A stretch of DNA of 64,000 nt from Larsenimonas rhizosphaerae (GCF_023700005.1 NZ_JAMLJK010000001.1:1017366-1081365); one strand, 5' to 3'; counted from the stretch's first letter, positions 34,700 to 44,277 are shown. Notes: generated by a model from the letters alone, not told the origin. Numbers and translations are program-made.

Positions 34700-37491
34700 T
34701 ACTGTTTCTCCTTCGACGGGCGGTGAGGGGTCGTCACCTTGCCCAGGTTGGCAAGGATCATCAGCGTCGAGCCGACGACGGTCAGGTAAACGCCCAGATC
34801 AAACATCATGGCCGTGGCCAGTTCGATATCGCCGATCAGGGGGATGTCAAAATGACCGAAGCTCGAGGTCAGAAACGGCTTGTTGAAGACCCAGCTGCCA
34901 AGACCTGTCAGTGCGGCAATGGCCACGCCGGTGACAGCAATGGGCTGGTAATTGAACGACATGCGCCGCTGGGTCCATTCCACGCCACGAGACATGTACA
35001 CCAGAATGATGACCACGGCGGCCACCAGTCCGGCAATGAACCCGCCGCCTGGCAGGTTATGCCCCCGCAGGAAGATGAAGACCGAGACCAGCAGCGCCAG
35101 TGGCAGCAGGGTCTGGGAGACAGATGACAGAATGACGGGATAGCGGTCCGGTGACCAGGGTCGACCTTCCATGTCGCTTGATGGCATGAACAGGCGAAGC
35201 CGGTTCAGCAGCTTGTAGATGGCGATACCGGCAATACCCAGTACGGTGATTTCGCCGAGAGTATCGAAGCCACGGAAATCCACCAGAATGACGTTGACGA
35301 TATTATGGCCGCCGCCGCCGGGAACACTGTTCTCGATGAAGTAGGTCGAGATGCTTTGCAGAGGGCGTGTCAGTACGGCGTAGTTGAGGCTGGCAATTAC
35401 CCCGCCAAAGATCATCGACAACAGAATGTCCCGAGACACGCGCCGTCCACTGGACTCCTTGGGCGTCTTCTGCGGCAGGAAGAACAGTGCGAGCATCAAC
35501 AGAATGATCGTGACTACTTCCACGGCCAACTGTGTCAGAGCGAGGTCAGGGGCCGAGAAGCGTGCAAAGGTCAGGGAAACAAACATGCCCACGACCGAGA
35601 GAAACAGCAGTGACAACAGGCGCCGACGATGCAGCATGACCGTACCGAGACCGGCCAGACACAGAATGCCTGCTCCGGTGACGACGACCGGGTCAAGCGG
35701 CTGCAGTGATTTCAGGCCCGCCATGGAAGGCACGTCCATCAGGCCAAAGGCAGCCACTATCACCGCGCTCAGCAGCAGCAGGAACATGTACCGCTGCAGC
35801 GAGCCGTTTTCAAACCGATCCAGCCCCCACTGCGCGGAACGCACGACACGCTGTACCGAAAATTCGAAGGACTGGCGGGCGTTGACGGCGCGAAATTGCC
35901 GGTGAAACCGGTAAATGTGATTGCGCAGCAGATACACCAGCACCCCGGCGCTCAGCGCAATGGCGCTCATCATCAGCGGCAGGTTGAAGCCATGCCAGAG
36001 GGCAAGGTGTATCTCCGGCGCCTGACCAGGTACCACGGCGGCAGTAGCTGCCCGCAGGATGGGCTCGACCATGATGCCGGGCAGAATGCCCACCATGATG
36101 CACAGCAGGATCAGGATTTCGATCGGCAGGCGCATATAGCGAGGAGGCTCGTGTGGGGTCTTGGGCAGATCCCGTGGCTCGCCATTGAAAAATACATCGT
36201 GTATGAAACGCAGCGAATAGGCTACCGAGAGCACACTGCCCAGTGTGGCCAGTGCCGGAATCATCCATGACAGCCCGCCCAGCATCTGTGCCTCAAGACT
36301 CTGGGCCAGAAACATCTCCTTGGACAGGAAGCCGTTAAGCAGGGGGACGCCGGCCATGGAAGCGGAAGCGACGGCGGCCAGTACGGTCGTGTAGGGCATG
36401 TATCGCCACAGGCCATTGAGCTTTCGTATGTCCCGGGTGCCGCATTCGTGATCGACAATACCAGCTGCCATGAACAGTGAAGCCTTGAACGTGGCGTGGT
36501 TGATGATGTGAAACACACCCGCCACGGCAGCCAGCTTGGAGTTGAAGCCAAACAGCAGGGTAATCAGGCCAAGGTGGCTGATGGTCGAAAATGCCAGCAC
36601 CCCTTTAAGATCCTGTTTGATCAGCGCAAAGAAGGCTCCGTAAAGCAAGGTGGCCAGCCCGGTCAGAGTGACGATATAGAACCATTCATCCGTGCCGGAC
36701 AAAACAGGATACATGCGCGCCAGCAGGAAAACGCCAGCCTTGACCATGGTGGCGGAATGCAGATAGGCCGATACCGGTGTCGGGGCTGCCATCGCATGCG
36801 GCAGCCAGAACTGGAACGGAAACTGGGCTGACTTGGTAAAGGCTCCAAGCAAAAACAGCAGCAGAATCGGCTGATAAAGGCTGCTTTGCTGAATCAGTTC
36901 GCGATGTTCAAGCACGGTGGTCAGGCTGTAGGAGCCAACCACATGACCCATCAGCAAAATACCTGCCAGCAGGCACAGCCCCCCCGCTCCGGTGACGGTC
37001 AGCGCCATGCGTGCCCCCTTGCGGGCTTCCGAAAGATGCGACCAGTAACCAATCAGCAGGAACGATGACAGGCTGGTCAGCTCCCAGAAAAACCACATCA
37101 GCAGCAGGTTGTCGGCCGTGACGATCCCGAGCATGGCGGTCATGAACAGCATGAGATAAGCGTAAAAGCGGCTCATCGAGTCCTTTTCGGACAGATAGTA
37201 TCTGGCGTAAAGGATGATCAGCAGGCCGATACCCAGCACCAGATAGACAAACAGCAGGGATAACCCATCAAGTCTGAACGCGATATCCAGGCCCAGCGCA
37301 GGCACCCAGTCAAGACTCACCTGCGGCAGCTGACCGCCAAATACTGCCGGCGTGTACCAGGCCGCAATGCCCAGGGCAATGGCGGGAAGGATCGCTGTCA
37401 GCCAGGCGCACGTGGTCCGTCCGCTGCGAGCGCTCGCAATGGGTACGAGACTGCCGACAAGGGGCAGCAGCACAATCAATAGCAGGGTCAT
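34699..37491 (-). CDS. mrpA: Na+/H+ antiporter subunits A and B, fused
   Basis: 930 residues, the largest Mrp subunit. The first ~500 residues are a NuoL-like channel unit with [21 protein letters not shown] MrpA-specific middle part follows, and the last ~150 residues correspond to MrpB ([20 protein letters not shown]). This is the group 2 arrangement, with no separate mrpB gene, as in Pha of rhizobia and many proteobacteria. First gene of mrpABCDEFG on the minus strand. The complex exports Na+ (in some species K+) against protons, supporting growth at high salt or pH. The ribosome site before its ATG is weak (AAGAGC), and a short ORF lies upstream in the leader. Confidence 0.96.
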   Translation of the reverse strand: MTLLLIVLLPLVGSLVPIASARSGRTTCAWLTAILPAIALGIAAWYTPAVFGGQLPQVSLDWVPALGLDIAFRLDGLSLLFVYLVLGIGLLIILYARYYLSEKDSMSRFYAYLMLFMTAMLGIVTADNLLLMWFFWELTSLSSFLLIGYWSHLSEARKGARMALTVTGAGGLCLLAGILLMGHVVGSYSLTTVLEHRELIQQSSLYQPILLLFLLGAFTKSAQFPFQFWLPHAMAAPTPVSAYLHSATMVKAGVFLLARMYPVLSGTDEWFYIVTLTGLATLLYGAFFALIKQDLKGVLAFSTISHLGLITLLFGFNSKLAAVAGVFHIINHATFKASLFMAAGIVDHECGTRDIRKLNGLWRYMPYTTVLAAVASASMAGVPLLNGFLSKEMFLAQSLEAQMLGGLSWMIPALATLGSVLSVAYSLRFIHDVFFNGEPRDLPKTPHEPPRYMRLPIEILILLCIMVGILPGIMVEPILRAATAAVVPGQAPEIHLALWHGFNLPLMMSAIALSAGVLVYLLRNHIYRFHRQFRAVNARQSFEFSVQRVVRSAQWGLDRFENGSLQRYMFLLLLSAVIVAAFGLMDVPSMAGLKSLQPLDPVVVTGAGILCLAGLGTVMLHRRRLLSLLFLSVVGMFVSLTFARFSAPDLALTQLAVEVVTIILLMLALFFLPQKTPKESSGRRVSRDILLSMIFGGVIASLNYAVLTRPLQSISTYFIENSVPGGGGHNIVNVILVDFRGFDTLGEITVLGIAGIAIYKLLNRLRLFMPSSDMEGRPWSPDRYPVILSSVSQTLLPLALLVSVFIFLRGHNLPGGGFIAGLVAAVVIILVYMSRGVEWTQRRMSFNYQPIAVTGVAIAALTGLGSWVFNKPFLTSSFGHFDIPLIGDIELATAMMFDLGVYLTVVGSTLMILANLGKVTTPHRPSKEKQ

Positions 37492-37599
37492 GAAGACATG
37501 CTCTTTTCAGTAGCGGACTGAATATGGTTGACGTCGCCTGGTGTCAATGCAGGGCAGGAGACGTGCCCGTGGGCCATGATCATTGTCATGGCAAAGGCA

Positions 37600-37761
37600 T
37601 CAGACGGGCGGGTCGGTCAGGAACGGACGACGGACAGCGCGAGGTGAAAACATCCAGCGCGGGGCCTTTCCTGCACGCATGATCGTGGTCATTTGACGCG
37701 ATGTACAGCCTGAAGCGTTGCGATCCGGCCGCGATGGTTTGGGGTGCCCCTGAGCGGTCAT
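37600..37761 (-). CDS. Candidate 53-residue leader/small protein upstream of mrpA
   Basis: A short ORF in the same direction as the mrp operon, ending about 110 bases before mrpA. Its ATG is preceded by ATGAAGGAGATAACGTC, a textbook Shine-Dalgarno site at optimal spacing, which is much better than mrpA's own. The product is basic (about 11 Arg/Lys, no Glu, two or three Asp), rich in Pro and Arg, starts MTAQGHPKPSRPDRN and has no membrane segment. I do not recognise it. It could be a leader peptide affecting mrp expression or a chance ORF. The strong ribosome site is the main argument for it. Confidence 0.4.
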   Translation of the reverse strand: MTAQGHPKPSRPDRNASGCTSRQMTTIMRAGKAPRWMFSPRAVRRPFLTDPPV

Positions 37762-38012
37762 GACGTTATCTCCTTCATCCCGATGTTGGCACGGTTACCC
37801 GCCTGCCAATACATCGGTCTCTGTAGCCCGTTGAAAGTGTTATAAAAAAAGGCATAGAGTCTGCGGTCGTAAAGGGAATGTATCACGCACCCAGATTGCT
37901 CGCCAGTCATCGACGTGCGAGAGTCGGAATCCTGTTGATATTGGCTTAAGCTTGGAGTGCCCGGGAAAGGGGTGTAGCCCGGGGTACTGACTCATCAGAT
38001 CAAGGAATTCCC
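37762..38012. other. Intergenic region between mrp operon and osmC
   Basis: About 250 bases with no credible coding content; the reverse ORF over it lacks a ribosome site and family resemblance. It should hold divergent promoters. For the plus strand, TTGAAA at 37831 with an AT-rich spacer is a weak -35 candidate. On the minus strand a T-rich tract with TATAAC near 37840 could be a -10. Confidence 0.35.
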
Positions 38013-38489
38013 ATGGGACTGACGCACGACTATACGCTGACTGTTCGCTGGACCGGTCAGAATGAAGCAGGCACGACCAGTTACCGGTCCTATTCACGTG
38101 CCCACGACATTCTGAGCGAGGGCAAGCCACGGATTCAGGCCAGTGCCGACCCGGCATTCATGGGTGATCCGGCCCTGCATCATCCGGAAGAGCTGTTTGT
38201 GGCTTCGCTCAGTGAGTGTCATATGCTGTGGTACCTCCACCTGTGCGCCGACGAAGGTGTGGTGGTTACGGATTACGTGGATCAGCCGCGCGGGACGCTC
38301 AAGCTGGCGTCCGGTCACGGCGGACGCTTTACGCGTATCGAGCTGCGCCCGGTGATCACGATCACGTCCGAGTCTTCTGTAGACACGGCTCGGGCACTGC
38401 ATGATCGTGCTCACCAGTACTGTTTCATTGCCCAGTCGGTCAATGTCGATATTGTGATTTCGCCGGAATTTGTTCACGGCGTGGAATGA
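38013..38489 (+). CDS. OsmC/Ohr-like family protein
   Basis: 158 residues, cytoplasmic. The OsmC fold pattern includes HHPEELFVASLSECHMLWYL with Cys69 and a second conserved Cys137 in HQYCFIAQS, the peroxidatic/resolving pair used for organic hydroperoxides by OsmC and Ohr. It belongs to the uncharacterised branch with HMLWYLHLC rather than to true Ohr. Start: CAAGGAATTCCC-ATG. Convergent with rsmE across only six bases. Confidence 0.88.
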   Translation: MGLTHDYTLTVRWTGQNEAGTTSYRSYSRAHDILSEGKPRIQASADPAFMGDPALHHPEELFVASLSECHMLWYLHLCADEGVVVTDYVDQPRGTLKLASGHGGRFTRIELRPVITITSESSVDTARALHDRAHQYCFIAQSVNVDIVISPEFVHGVE

Positions 38490-38495
38490 TTGATA

Positions 38496-39224
38496 TCAGA
38501 TGGGCTTGAAAAGCCGTGACAGCAGGGCGACCACGGCCGTTTCGACACGCAGGATGCGTTCACCCATGTGAATGCCCTTAAGGCCTGCGGCTTTCAGGGC
38601 ATCCATTTCGTACTCGATGAATCCACCTTCCGGGCCAATGGCCAGCAGTAACGGTGGAGCATCGAGCGCGCGAGGCGGTGGGCAGGATTGCATCTCGCCC
38701 GGATGGGCGACAAGGCCTTCGCGGCCTGTCATCAGGCCCGGCAGCTCGTCTTCAACAAAGGGTTTGAAGCGCTGGGCCAGGTGTACCTTAGGCATGGTAG
38801 TGTCACGCGCCTGTTCAAGGCCCAGTACCATGTGGTGGCGGATTTTAAGTGGGTCGAGTTCCGGGCTTTGCCAGTAACTTTTTTCCACACGTCGAGTATG
38901 CAGCAGTGTGATGTGCTTCACGCCCAGGGCTGCCATGTTTTCGAGGCTTCTGGCCAGCATGCGCGGTCGTGGCAGGGCGAGAACAACATGGATGGGCAGG
39001 GGCGGCGGCGCTTTTTGCGTCAGATGCTCAAGCTCGAAATCCGCCAACTCCGGCGTCAGTGACACCAGGCGGGCACGCCCCATCAGGCCATTTTCCACGC
39101 CGACGGTCAGGCTCTGTCCCGGGACAAGGCGATGGACATCTCTCAGGTGAGCCAGGCGACGCGTATCGGTAACGCGAAGCCGCTGGCCGTCAAGGCTTTC
39201 GGCGGGCAATAACAACAGGTTCAT
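38496..39224 (-). CDS. rsmE: 16S rRNA (uracil-1498-N3)-methyltransferase
   Basis: SPOUT methyltransferase of 242 residues. The N-terminal PUA-like domain is followed by the knot with LAIGPEGGFIEYEMDAL and MGERILRVETAVVALLS. AAAGGAGCCCTC before ATG 39224 fixes the start; the frame from 39266 would run past this ribosome site. Divergent from purD. Confidence 0.95.
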   Translation of the reverse strand: MNLLLLPAESLDGQRLRVTDTRRLAHLRDVHRLVPGQSLTVGVENGLMGRARLVSLTPELADFELEHLTQKAPPPLPIHVVLALPRPRMLARSLENMAALGVKHITLLHTRRVEKSYWQSPELDPLKIRHHMVLGLEQARDTTMPKVHLAQRFKPFVEDELPGLMTGREGLVAHPGEMQSCPPPRALDAPPLLLAIGPEGGFIEYEMDALKAAGLKGIHMGERILRVETAVVALLSRLFKPI

Positions 39225-39349
39225 GAGGGCTCCTTTAAACGCGAGCCATGATACCCGAGCTGGCACGAAGGTCGAATGCGTACAGCGCGCTTTTTTTCTG
39301 AGATAATCGACGCACTTCCTGTTTTAACCGACAACGAGACGAGTCATTG

Positions 39350-40642
39350 ATGAAGGTTCTGATTATCGGCGGTGGTGGACGTGAGCATGCGCTGGCCTGG
39401 AAGGCTGCACAGTCCAGTCAGGTCAGCGACGTGCTGGTTGCTCCCGGCAATGCCGGCACGGCTCGCGAGGACGGGCTTCGTAATGTGGCGGTGGCTGCAA
39501 CGGATATTGAAGGCCTGCTGGCCCTGGCGCAGCAGGAAGAGGTGGGGCTGACCATCGTGGGGCCTGAAGCACCTCTGGTGGCGGGGGTGGTGGACCGTTT
39601 TCGCGCTTCCGGGCTGGCCATTTTCGGTCCGACTCAGGCAGCCGCCCAGCTGGAAGGCTCCAAGGCCTTTACCAAGGACTTTCTGGCGCGCCATCGTATC
39701 CCCACGGCCGAATATGCCAACTTCACCGACATCGACAAGGCGTTGGCCTATCTTGAGCAGCATCCGGCACCTATCGTTATCAAGGCCGATGGTCTGGCCG
39801 CCGGCAAGGGCGTAGTGGTTGCCATGACCGATGACCAGGCGCAGGCCGCGGTCAGGGACATGCTGGCAGGCAATGCCTTTGGTGATGCCGGTGCGCGCGT
39901 GGTCATCGAGGAGTATCTAGACGGTGAGGAGGCCAGCTTCATCGTCATGGTCGACGGCGAGCATGTGCTGCCCATGGCGACAAGTCAGGATCACAAGCGC
40001 ATCGGTGAGGGAGATGAAGGTCCCAATACCGGTGGGATGGGCGCTTATTCTCCGGCACCGGTGGTGACAACGGCCGTTTTTGATCGCGTCATGGCCGAGA
40101 TCATCATGCCGACGGTTGAAGGCATGGCGCAGGAAGGCAATGCCTATACTGGCTTTCTGTATGCCGGGCTGATGATTGATGCCGATGGGGCACCGAAGGT
40201 CATTGAATACAACTGTCGCTTTGGCGACCCGGAAACCCAGCCGATCATGATGCGTCTTCAGAGCGATCTGGTGGCGCTGTGCCAGGCCGGTGTCGAAGGG
40301 CGTCTGGATCAGCAGCACTGCCAGTGGGACGAGCGCGTTGCAGTGGGTGTGGTCATGGCGGCGCAGGGATATCCTGGTGAGTACCGCAAGGGCGATACCA
40401 TTGATAACACTCTGGCGGCTGAACGTGATGGTTGCAGGGTATTTCATGCCGGTACCGCGGAGAGTGAGCAGGGCCGCGTTGTCACCAGTGGCGGGCGTGT
40501 ACTGTGCGTGACCGGTCTGGGCGAGGATGTAAGCTCGGCCTGTGAGCGTGTTTACGCGGCAGTGGATACCATATCCTTTGAGGGCGCTGTATTTCGGCGC
40601 GATATCGGCTATCGAGCGATTCGCCGCCAGACCGGGCACTGA
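39350..40642 (+). CDS. purD: Phosphoribosylamine-glycine ligase (GARS)
   Basis: Second step of purine synthesis: joins glycine to 5-phosphoribosylamine with ATP. 430 residues with MKVLIIGGGGREHALAW, the ATP-grasp core IKADGLAAGKGVVVA, and GEGDEGPNTGGMGAYSPAP. The C-terminal part has EYNCRFGDPETQ. An in-frame TTG lies one codon upstream of the ATG. In many gammaproteobacteria purH precedes purD; here purD stands alone, divergent from rsmE. Confidence 0.97.
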   Translation: MKVLIIGGGGREHALAWKAAQSSQVSDVLVAPGNAGTAREDGLRNVAVAATDIEGLLALAQQEEVGLTIVGPEAPLVAGVVDRFRASGLAIFGPTQAAAQLEGSKAFTKDFLARHRIPTAEYANFTDIDKALAYLEQHPAPIVIKADGLAAGKGVVVAMTDDQAQAAVRDMLAGNAFGDAGARVVIEEYLDGEEASFIVMVDGEHVLPMATSQDHKRIGEGDEGPNTGGMGAYSPAPVVTTAVFDRVMAEIIMPTVEGMAQEGNAYTGFLYAGLMIDADGAPKVIEYNCRFGDPETQPIMMRLQSDLVALCQAGVEGRLDQQHCQWDERVAVGVVMAAQGYPGEYRKGDTIDNTLAAERDGCRVFHAGTAESEQGRVVTSGGRVLCVTGLGEDVSSACERVYAAVDTISFEGAVFRRDIGYRAIRRQTGH

Positions 40643-40649
40643 CTGATGA

Positions 40650-40681
40650 TGCCCCGATGAGGCGCCGCCTCACCGGGGCAT
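40650..40681 (+). terminator. Hairpin after purD
   Basis: TGCCCCG-A-TGAGGCG / CGCCTCA-C-CGGGGCA forms a long stem with one mismatch. No T tract follows, so it is a weak terminator or a 3'-end stabiliser. Confidence 0.5.
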
Positions 40682-40744
40682 TCGGGTTCAAGCGCCTGTC
40701 GCGGCTTCCATGGAGGGGCGACAGGTCAGGGGGAGGAGCAGGAC

Positions 40745-41617
40745 ATGTCTCGTGAATACCCGATCGTGTCGGTAACCGGTTCGTCCGGTGCGGGCACCAC
40801 GACGGTACGCCGTGCGTTTGAACGCATGTTTGCTCGTGAATCCATACATCCTGCCGTGATTGATGGGGATGCCTTTCACCGTTATACCCGGGAAGATCTG
40901 CGGCGCATCTTCAAGGAAGAGCCGGAGCGCAAATCCGAGTTATCCCACTTTGCCGTCGAGGCCAACCTGCTTGATCGTCTTGAAGACCTGTTTCAGGAAT
41001 ACGGCGAGCGCGGTACCGGTACGTTTCGTCATTATATTCATGCCGAAGACAAGCGCATGCTGGAAGCGGGCTATCAGGTGGGGACCTTCACCGAATGGCA
41101 GCCGATCCCGGAGGGAACGGATCTGCTTTTCTATGAGGGCCTTCACGGCGGGCTGGTGACTTCCGAATTCGATGTGGCACGTCATGTGGATCTGCTGGTA
41201 GGTGTGGCACCCACCATGAATCTTGAGTGGATTCAGAAAATAAACCGCGATACCAATATGCGTGGGCATTCACATGAGGCGGTGGTGGATACCATTCTTG
41301 GGCGTATGCAGGATTATGTGCGGTATGTGATTCCACAGTTTTCTCGAACTCATATCAATTTTCAGCGTGTGCCGACAGTGGATACGTCCAATCCCTTCGA
41401 GCTTCAGGATATTCCAAGTGATGGTGAGTCCTTTGTCGTTATCCGATTTCGCGACCGGCACGGCGCAGATTTTCCCTATCTGCTGTCCATGATCAGGGAT
41501 TCCTTCATGACGCGCCCGCATACGCTGGTCGTACCTGGCTCCATGATGCCATTGGCCATCGAGTTGATCATTACACCCAGAGTGGAAGCACTGCTCTCCA
41601 GGCGTCGATTTCGCTGA
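40745..41617 (+). CDS. prkB: PrkB-type phosphoribulokinase family protein
   Basis: 290 residues, close to E. coli PrkB throughout. P-loop TGSSGAGTTTVRRAF, followed by DGDAFHRYTRED, YEGLHGGLVT and FQRVPTVDTSNPFE. The family phosphorylates ribulose 5-phosphate in Calvin-cycle bacteria; in heterotrophs without RuBisCO the physiological substrate is unsettled. GGGGAGGAGC before ATG. A HIT-family protein follows by about 30 bases, so the two probably share a transcript. Confidence 0.93.
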   Translation: MSREYPIVSVTGSSGAGTTTVRRAFERMFARESIHPAVIDGDAFHRYTREDLRRIFKEEPERKSELSHFAVEANLLDRLEDLFQEYGERGTGTFRHYIHAEDKRMLEAGYQVGTFTEWQPIPEGTDLLFYEGLHGGLVTSEFDVARHVDLLVGVAPTMNLEWIQKINRDTNMRGHSHEAVVDTILGRMQDYVRYVIPQFSRTHINFQRVPTVDTSNPFELQDIPSDGESFVVIRFRDRHGADFPYLLSMIRDSFMTRPHTLVVPGSMMPLAIELIITPRVEALLSRRRFR

Positions 41618-41648
41618 GTGATGTCTTCCCCATAGAAGGACAAGTGCC

Positions 41649-41990
41649 ATGAGTACGATCTTTACGCAAATCATTAACCGTGATATCCCGGCCGATATCG
41701 TCTTTGAAGATGAGCACGTGCTGGCCTTTAATGACATCAGCCCCCAGGCGCCGTATCACATGCTGATCATTCCCAAGCGCCCGATTGCCACCCTGAATGA
41801 TCTGACAGAGGATGATGCCGAGCTGGTGGGCAGGCTGCATGTGACGGCAGCTCGTCTGGCCCGTGAAAAGGGCTTTGCCGACGAGGGATATCGCGTTGTC
41901 ATGAACTGTAATGAGTACGGTGGGCAGACGGTCTATCACATCCATCTGCATCTGATGGGGGGGCGTCATTTTACCTGGCCTGCAGGTTGA
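41649..41990 (+). CDS. hinT: HIT family protein (HinT-like)
   Basis: 113 residues; purine-nucleotide phosphoramidase of the histidine-triad family. The triad is in YHIHLHLMGG near the C-terminus, and the N-terminal half has IFTQIINRDIPADIVFED. Cytoplasmic homodimer in relatives. Immediately downstream of the PrkB-like kinase and followed by a terminator. Confidence 0.95.
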   Translation: MSTIFTQIINRDIPADIVFEDEHVLAFNDISPQAPYHMLIIPKRPIATLNDLTEDDAELVGRLHVTAARLAREKGFADEGYRVVMNCNEYGGQTVYHIHLHLMGGRHFTWPAG

Positions 41991-42018
41991 CAGCCGGACC
42001 TGTAAATTATCTATCGAG

Positions 42019-42042
42019 AAGCGCCGTCAGGCGCTTTTTTTA
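42019..42042 (+). terminator. Rho-independent terminator after hinT
   Basis: AAGCGCC-GTCA-GGCGCTT followed by seven T. Confidence 0.92.
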
Positions 42043-42151
42043 TGCGTAAGAAAGTAATTAAAGGTGACTCGCTAAATGTCCTGAAAGTGGCTATGCACCC
42101 GTGGAGCACCTAAGCTCGAAGAGTGCCCTTGGCTTGATTCAGGAGTTTCTG

Positions 42152-42787
42152 ATGAAAATGACCCGTACCGACTGCATGATCAGTCAGTTTGACTCGCTGC
42201 TGCGGGTGCTGTCTCCCCAGGCGGTTCAGCCGCTTCGTTCCTCGCCGGCGCATGAAGCCAGCGATGGGGCGATGGCTCCTGGCACACGCAGAATCTCGTC
42301 GTCCTGGGTGCGAGGTCACTACACTCAGGCCCTGTGCTTGCAGGCCCTGTATCAGGGGCAGGCGCTGGCGGCCCGTCAAACCCGCGTGCAACAGAATGTG
42401 CTTCAGGTGGCGGGGGAGCAATGGGACCAGCTTGGGTGGTGTCGTCAGCGGCTGGCTGAACTGGGGGGGCGAACCAGTCTGCTGGATCCCATCCTTTACA
42501 TCAGTGCCATGTCGCTGTCGGCGGCGAGCAGTCGGCTGGATGAGGCCGCCGGGCTCGGGTTTGTGCATGCTGCTACCGAAGCCACGCGCAGGCAGTCGGA
42601 GCATGTGATTCGTGAGTTGCCTGAGGATGATCGCCGGTCTCGCGCCATTTTTCAGGCCATGCAGGGGGACGATGCCCATCATGGCCGTCAGATGCTGGAA
42701 GGCGGTGCACGGGCCTGGGCATCGCCTGCGCGGTGGGGGCTGGGGGTGCTGGTGAGGTCCGTGGCTTTTGCTGCACGAAGGGTCTGA
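42152..42787 (+). CDS. Coq7-like (demethoxyubiquinone hydroxylase) homologue with degenerate di-iron site
   Basis: 211 residues; ATG 42152 with AGGAG upstream gives the family length. The framework of bacterial Coq7 is clear: ALCLQALYQGQALAAR, then WC, LGGRTSLLDPI and a late MQGDDAHH. The metal ligands are not. The RxNHxGE motif is R54-G-H-Y-T-Q-A60 (ligand Glu to Ala). The ExxH pair is Q90-W-D-Q93 (Glu to Gln, His to Gln). The last ExxH is D174-A-H-H177 (Glu to Asp). At least three of six iron ligands are gone, so it can hardly hydroxylate demethoxyubiquinone. It is upstream of and convergent to speD. It may be a pseudoenzyme kept as a binding or regulatory protein. The frame is intact, so it is not an obvious pseudogene. 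Confidence 0.8.
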   Translation: MKMTRTDCMISQFDSLLRVLSPQAVQPLRSSPAHEASDGAMAPGTRRISSSWVRGHYTQALCLQALYQGQALAARQTRVQQNVLQVAGEQWDQLGWCRQRLAELGGRTSLLDPILYISAMSLSAASSRLDEAAGLGFVHAATEATRRQSEHVIRELPEDDRRSRAIFQAMQGDDAHHGRQMLEGGARAWASPARWGLGVLVRSVAFAARRV

Positions 42788-42799
42788 CAGCCGGTCATG

Positions 42800-42824
42800 A
42801 AAAACGCCGCAGCGTGCGGCGTTC
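42800..42824 (-). terminator. Terminator of speD, between convergent coq7-like gene and speD
   Basis: AACGCCGC-AGCGT-GCGGCGTT. Read on the minus strand it is followed by five T, which suits speD; the plus-strand gene could also use the stem. Confidence 0.82.
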
Positions 42825-42843
42825 AGAGACAGTATGCTGACTG

Positions 42844-43641
42844 TCAGTCCATATTGCGGGAATAAAAGATTTCCAGCATTTCTCGACGCAGACGCCGTTC
42901 GATATCGTCGGCTTCTTCAAAGGACAGCTCTCGGCGAGATGTGCCGAAAAGGTAGTTGTCGAGATCAAAGTCCTTCAGCAGCATCTTGGTGTGGAACATG
43001 TTTTCCTGATACACGTTGACGTCGATGGTCTGATAGGCCTTTTTGGTATCTTCGGAAATGTAATCCTGGATCGAGGTAATATCGTGATCGATGAACAGCT
43101 TGCGGCCATCGACATCACGCGTAAAACCGCGTACCCGGTAATCGGCCGTGACCATGTCCGAGTCAAAGCTGTGGATCAGGTAGTTCAGTGCCTTGAGGGG
43201 TGAAATCATGCCGCAGGTCGAGACATCGATATCAAGTCTGAACGTGCTGATACCGTTGTCCGGATGGGATTCCGGGTAGGTATGCACCGTGACATGGCTC
43301 TTGTCCAGGTGGCCAACCACGGTTTCAGGCAGTGGCCCCGGGCCCGGTGTTGACACGCTTTCGCTCAGCGGTCCATCAAGCTCATGTTCAGCGATGAGAA
43401 TGGTAACGCTGGCCCCATGAGGTTCGTAGTCCTGGCGTGAGATATTAAGGACGTGTGCCCCGATGATATTGGTTACATCCTTGAGAATCTGTGTCAGACG
43501 CTCGGCATTGTAAAGTTCGTCGATATAGTCGATGTACCCTTCACGCTGCTCTTCGGTCTTGGCATAGCAGATGTCGTAGATGTTAAAGCTCAAGGAGCTT
43601 GTCAGGTTATTAAACCCGTGGAGTCGGAGCTTGTCGGTCAA
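42844..43641 (-). CDS. speD: S-adenosylmethionine decarboxylase proenzyme
   Basis: Makes decarboxylated SAM, the aminopropyl donor for spermidine. 265 residues of the E. coli (class 1A) type: [36 protein letters not shown], and the self-cleavage site [16 protein letters not shown], where Ser115 becomes the pyruvoyl cofactor. The only start that fits the family is a TTG at 43641, with GCAGGAGGCTCGGAA, a perfect AGGAGG, before it. The longer frame from 43689 has no homologous N-terminus. A TTG behind such a site suggests deliberate translational tuning. No speE is adjacent. Confidence 0.95.
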   Translation of the reverse strand: MTDKLRLHGFNNLTSSLSFNIYDICYAKTEEQREGYIDYIDELYNAERLTQILKDVTNIIGAHVLNISRQDYEPHGASVTILIAEHELDGPLSESVSTPGPGPLPETVVGHLDKSHVTVHTYPESHPDNGISTFRLDIDVSTCGMISPLKALNYLIHSFDSDMVTADYRVRGFTRDVDGRKLFIDHDITSIQDYISEDTKKAYQTIDVNVYQENMFHTKMLLKDFDLDNYLFGTSRRELSFEEADDIERRLRREMLEIFYSRNMD

Positions 43642-43768
43642 TTCCGAGCCTCCTGCAGCTGTCAGCGGTGGTGAATGCCCGACGAGCAAGCGTCGAACCC
43701 GTCATCGAAAGGCGCGTATTATGCACATCCCCGGGAGGGGTTGCACCTGTCTTTTGGCAGTCTGACAA

Positions 43769-44191
43769 TCAGGGCGCCTCAAGAATTTCGTAGTCATGGG
43801 TGATCTCGACGCCACCTGCCGCGAGCATGAGCGAAGCGCTGCAGTATTTGGTGGCAGACAGTTCCGTTGCCCGTTTGACCTGGGATTCCTTGAGGTTGCG
43901 GCCGGTAACCACGAAGTGGACATGAATCTGGGTGAATACGGCCGGCGTGGCATCGGCGCGCTCTGCGCTCAGCTCTGCGACGCAGTCGGTGACCTGCTGG
44001 CGGGATTTCTCAAGGATATTGATCACGTCATAGGCAGTACAGCCGCCCATGCCCATCAACAGGAGTTCCATCGGTCTGGCGCCGGTGTTGCGCCCGCCAT
44101 TATCCGGATTGCCGTCCATGACAACGCTGTGGCCGCTGCCTGATTCGGCGACGAACTGGCGTCCATCGGTCCATTTTACCGTCGCTTTCAT
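43769..44191 (-). CDS. OsmC family protein, YhfA-like
   Basis: 140 residues, second OsmC-fold protein of the window and distinct from the one at 38013. It begins MKATVKWTDGRQFVAESGSG and has NTGARPMELLLMGMGGCTAYD, with the first cysteine, and ATKYCSASLML with the second. This is the E. coli YhfA branch, whose function is not established. AAAGGAAATACACAGC before ATG fixes the start; the open frame upstream lacks homology. Confidence 0.88.
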   Translation of the reverse strand: MKATVKWTDGRQFVAESGSGHSVVMDGNPDNGGRNTGARPMELLLMGMGGCTAYDVINILEKSRQQVTDCVAELSAERADATPAVFTQIHVHFVVTGRNLKESQVKRATELSATKYCSASLMLAAGGVEITHDYEILEAP

Positions 44192-44277
44192 GCTGTGTAT
44201 TTCCTTTGCTTGCGGTTGGTGCGCACTGACGGGAGCGCAGGCTCGTCGAGCACTCATGGCGCTGAATGGTACTGTAA

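Noticed and set aside
37840-38157. 105-codon reverse ORF between mrp and osmC
   Set aside because: Overlaps the osmC start, lacks a ribosome site and resembles no family.
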